A DNA stretch of 64,000 nt, from positions 17,013,889-17,077,888 of the forward strand of contig NC_054084.1 of NCBI RefSeq assembly GCF_017562075.2, written 5' to 3'. Shown here in pieces: positions 60,772-64,000 of the stretch. The notes under the pieces were generated by a model. That model worked only from the letters and a program-made list of their open reading frames with translations. It was not told where the DNA came from and did not search any database. Source of the DNA: Anopheles merus. Its lineage: Eukaryota; Arthropoda; Insecta; Diptera; Culicidae. How positions within the stretch are numbered: the first letter of the stretch is position 1; every line of letters starts with the position of its first letter. Position numbers and translations under genes: made by a program.

Positions 60772-60811
60772 CCGTGCTTCCGAGGCCCGGCGGCATGCCT
60801 CGGAAGCACGG
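60772..60811. repeat. Perfect 15-bp stem, 10-nt loop inverted repeat
   Basis: CCGTGCTTCCGAGGC (60772-60786) is the exact complement of GCCTCGGAAGCACGG (60797-60811), with CCGGCGGCAT as loop. At 15 bp, G+C-rich and without mismatch, it is the strongest short hairpin in the window outside the MITE. It is too short for a standard animal microRNA precursor, and pairing does not extend beyond the stem. Confidence 0.85.
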
Positions 60812-63429
60812 CCATGCGACCGCCGTCAGGAACGTTAAACAATATCCAATCAAATTAATAACAACCGCACGAAAGGATTCCGCTACAGCTGGGAGTTGGG
60901 TTAGGTGAGAGACGAAAAAAAAGGCTGAACGAAGTTTTGCTTCGTATCCCTTTTTTGTCACGCTCGTTCAACGGAGAAAGAAGAAAACGGCCTTAAACAG
61001 TGCCACGCACATGTAAAGCAAGCGGACCTATAAAAAAAGAAAGGCTGCTGAAACAAGCAGCAGCAGCAGCATCCTCGGGTTGATCCTTTTCATAAAAGTG
61101 ACCGTATTAAGAAGGAAGGAAAAAATCGCCTCACGATCGAAGCTGGGAAGCCACAAGAAATCAAAGGCCACCTTCAGGGTATGGCAGACGCCTGTGAGCA
61201 ATTCGTTTGGCTGTTTGGTTTTTCTTGCTTCCTTTAACTGTTGCTTCTTCGTGCACTTTCATAAGCTAATGGTGGTGCTGGTTTTGACCTGAACCTGGAG
61301 GACGATCGCAACACCAACGAAACGGGTGTCTGCGGAGCTCCGCGCTCCCGGCACAGATGGTAGCGAAATAAAGCACCTTCTTTAAGATCGCCGGGCATCC
61401 TGAATGCCGGGTACGGCATCGTTTCCTAAGAAACGTTTACGCGATCCACACTGTACGCCCTGGCAGTGCACAATGGGCAGTTTAGAACAAATTTCGGGAT
61501 AAAATTATTTTTGCAGAAATTGTTTGTTTTTATCGTTTGTAGTAAAGAGTTATGATAGTAAATAACATTTTATATGTAGTTCGCATCCATACCACCAGGT
61601 GGCGCTACATAAAATAGTGTTTTAAGGGACCTTTGCTTAATTTTATTAATTTTGTGTGTTTTTTTTCTTGTATTTGTTGTTTCTAATAGTATAAACCATA
61701 TTAAAATATACTGTAATGTTTTATAATATATGAACAAAACATAATAATTTTGAATAAGATAATATTTTCTGTTTTGTATAGGACAATTGTAGCTAATTTT
61801 CATCACTTTTACTCACAGGTAGTACAAATATTAAAATTTTACATACACAACTTAGGTGGATGCTATTACAAGCTTCTGACGTCTTGTTCACATTTCTAGA
61901 GACAGGAATAAAGGCATTTAAATAATTCGGTAGAGCAGGTACATTGAAATAAAGTAGTTCCCAAATTCGTCATGAAAAGCAGCTCATATTGTTAGTCTTT
62001 GAATATTCATCCTATACTTTTCTAAGTCCTGTACTGCCTTCAGAAGGGGTAATAAAACTAAACATTGTATGTTCTTGGTTTTACAACTATCCGAAAAAAT
62101 CAGAGTTCAACGATAGCTACAAACAAAGTATTTACTTCATTAGTAAAGTTAAACTCTGTCTTTCTTTTAGTGTGTGTAGCTACTGATTTTGAACTGGTTA
62201 ACGAATCAGAGGAATACAGCTCATTATACAAAATGTCCTTCTGTATGCATTTTCTTTCTTGCAAAATATTCTTTGTAGCATACTCCCCTATATCCTTATA
62301 TTTAGTTTGTCATGACTTTTGGGAGTTTCTTCTCCCAAAGCGCCAATAGATGCTGGTGCATTCATAACGTTTTCCTGTTATGCGTATAATTTCAGAATTA
62401 TTTTCCTTACATCCGTCTATAATCTGGAGTAGGACCAAAAGTTATTTGATTCTAATTTGCTTCATTATATTTAATAATAAAGTTAGGTTAGAATAGAAAT
62501 TTACATATTAGATAAGTACATGAGCTGAAACTAAGATACACAGCTTCGTAATGGAAATTAAAATCACGTAGAATATAGTTTTGTAGAATACACTAAATAC
62601 GCTACACTAGGCTCCTATGGAGCCGCCTAGTTGCGCATGTGTCTGTTTTTAGAAAAAGTTGATGTGAAAAAACTTCAATAAAATTCGCGTTCGCAAACTT
62701 TCGCAGAATATTTCTTCACAGATTGATAGTATATATATTACACTATTATGTGACATATATAAGACAACGCCACTCTACGCCACTTCAATAATGGCATCAT
62801 GTCAAAAATTAAAATGATGAAATTTTTAGGAAGTTTCTTCAGTTATTATCGTTTATTTTTGCATAAAATTAACTTAACTCAAAATCTTTAATGTATTTTT
62901 AAAGCTGACTAAATATCCTTTTTAAAATGTCTAAACTTATCAAAATCGGTTTATATTTGAAAAAGTTACAAAGGTTCAAAATTTTCCAAAAAAGTGAAAA
63001 ATTTTCTGCGTTTTTTAACAAATCTCGACTTTGAAAGGTCTTTTCTAGAGAACCAGAAGAGATAAAGAGCTCATATTTGGTATTTTTCTTAGTTTAACCC
63101 TTAGTATTAAAACCTATTATTTGGAATTGCGCTATTACAAAGTTGATTTTTTGAATTTCATCCCGGCAAATGCCCATTGTGCAGTGGTGCCCTAGTGTGC
63201 GTTAGGACAGTGTGAACGGTTCCGGACATAATGGCCGTGAATTGTGCAGCCTGAGCGAATGGAAAAGCCACCGAACGGTGTCCTTTGCATGTATCGAAAG
63301 TAAGCAGCCTTTCTTTACAGCCCGAGAGGGAGATAAAACAGGGCAGAGAAAAAAAAGAGGCACAAACAAAACCATGAAAAAGTGAACCCATCAGCCCAAG
63401 TGCATTCTGTGAAGCTATGTTTGGAAAGG
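60812..63429. other. Noncoding stretch
   Basis: AGC triplet repeat at 61055-61071, then G+C-richer sequence to about 61.45 kb. From 61.5 to 63.15 kb the sequence is A+T-rich with no recognised repeat. An imperfect palindrome CTAGGCTCC...GCCTAG is at 62607-62630. Confidence 0.4.
61055..61071. repeat. AGC triplet repeat
   Basis: Five AGC/CAG units after AAAC. Short simple repeat. Confidence 0.7.
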
Positions 63430-63591
63430 ATGCCGGATTCCGCTTCGAAAGCATCTTCGTGCCAAGCATATTTCACTCTATCGCCCATCTTTAGCGATCA
63501 CCCACTGCTGGAAGGAGAGCAGCAGGCTAAGGACTCTAAAGATGCTTCGGTTGGTGGTGATGTTCGTCCTGACTTCTTTTCAGTGGCTTAA
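63430..63591 (+). CDS. Short ATG-led ORF, 53 codons, hypothetical
   Basis: The ATG at 63430 has A at -3 and opens a Ser/Asp-rich frame (starts MPDSASKASSCQAYF, ends DVRPDFFSVA) to TAA. Third positions are mixed. The frame is open back to 63382 without another ATG. It could be a small gene, a terminal exon or chance; I recognise no domain or signal peptide. Confidence 0.15.
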   Translation: MPDSASKASSCQAYFTLSPIFSDHPLLEGEQQAKDSKDASVGGDVRPDFFSVA

Positions 63592-64000
63592 GATGCCATG
63601 CTTCTTTTCCATTTCTTAAGAGAAACACACTGCATAAGCTGCGTGCTGTGAGCTGAACGTAATTTGATTTAGTCCCGTTTCCTTGTTCGTTGCATCTCCG
63701 CTTTGTCTCTTTCGTTTGCTAGCTCTACAGTGCAGCCTCCTGTTGCGCGTGCACACCTAACGATCAACACACCATCTGCATTAGGAGCTGCTTTTAAGTG
63801 ACAACAATAAGGTGAGGTTTTTCCTTCAGGGTTTTTTTTTTGTTTCTTTACTCATCTCAAAGCAATCAAAGATAACAAGTACTAAAAACATGCACATTGT
63901 CTTGGCAATCGGTGGTTCGTTGTAGCACGTGTTGCTTTGCGCCACAGAACATTTGAAGGTATATTCCCTGAAGGAAAGTCTCACCGCAGGATATTTATGA
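63592..64000. other. Window edge, possible untranslated exon end
   Basis: Noncoding. A donor-like AATAAG-GTGAGG at about 63805-63816 follows G+C-mixed sequence and could end an untranslated first exon of a gene continuing to the right, but no start site can be supported. Confidence 0.3.

Noticed and set aside
60574..60858. Frame with a signal-peptide-like start on the plus strand
   Set aside because: The first codon is GTG, which is not a normal nuclear start, and the remainder is low in coding bias and runs through a perfect hairpin.
1..64000. tRNA, rRNA, known microRNA or CRISPR loci
   Set aside because: Scanning by eye found only SINE-type B boxes, no full tRNA cloverleaf, no match to microRNA mature sequences I remember, and no array of spaced direct repeats.

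Overview
The window looks like noncoding DNA from an insect nuclear genome, most likely a dipteran and by inference an anopheline mosquito. The reasons are: A+T-rich stretches alternating with more G+C-rich islands, many short CA/GT/GA/CTG microsatellites, tRNA-headed SINE copies with GAA-type tails (reminiscent of anopheline SINE200-type elements, from memory), and a decayed LINE reverse transcriptase of a kind I associate with mosquitoes. There is nothing prokaryotic: no operons, CRISPR arrays or rRNA. I found no gene that I can name.

The best-supported features are mobile-element remnants. Four SINE copies (22.1, 26.6, 33.1 and 55.8 kb) each have a recognisable target-site duplication. One is nested inside a decayed LINE reverse-transcriptase fragment (55.69-56.84 kb) and interrupts its frame exactly at a duplicated 12-mer. 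A 478-bp foldback MITE with about 170-bp inverted arms and TA duplications sits at 52.38-52.86 kb, next to a nonautonomous hAT-like remnant (52.87-53.17 kb). A 5'-truncated LINE 3' end with a 14-bp duplication lies at 36.4-36.97 kb on the minus strand. A 47-bp LINE tail with a 13-bp duplication lies at 18.35 kb. A second SINE-like element with a TGAA tail lies at 44.55-44.76 kb, and a divergent tRNA-like arm at 59.46 kb.

Coding evidence is weak and only at the exon level. The clearest is a minus-strand start at 16,311: a strong Kozak context, ten codons and an in-phase GTAGGT donor. There are also splice-bounded open segments on the plus strand (21.03, 22.66 and 31.52 kb) whose phases fit together, and a second phase-compatible set on the minus strand (54.7, 43.2 and 40.2 kb). 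Splice-like pairs bounding short open segments are expected by chance in 128 kb of strand, so these are hypotheses with low confidence.

Layout: 0-16 kb mostly featureless; 16.2-17.1 kb a G+C-rich putative promoter/first-exon island for a minus-strand gene; 17-21 kb sparse, with a LINE tail; 21-25 kb G+C-rich with candidate exons and one SINE; 25-37 kb mixed, with two SINEs, a possible DNA-transposon remnant, a candidate exon and a LINE fragment; 37-49 kb G+C-rich islands with microsatellites; 49.5-49.8 kb a TAAA-rich simple repeat; 52-57 kb a mobile-element cluster; 57-64 kb sparse. The simplest reading is large introns or intergenic space of one or more long genes, with no cooperating gene system visible.
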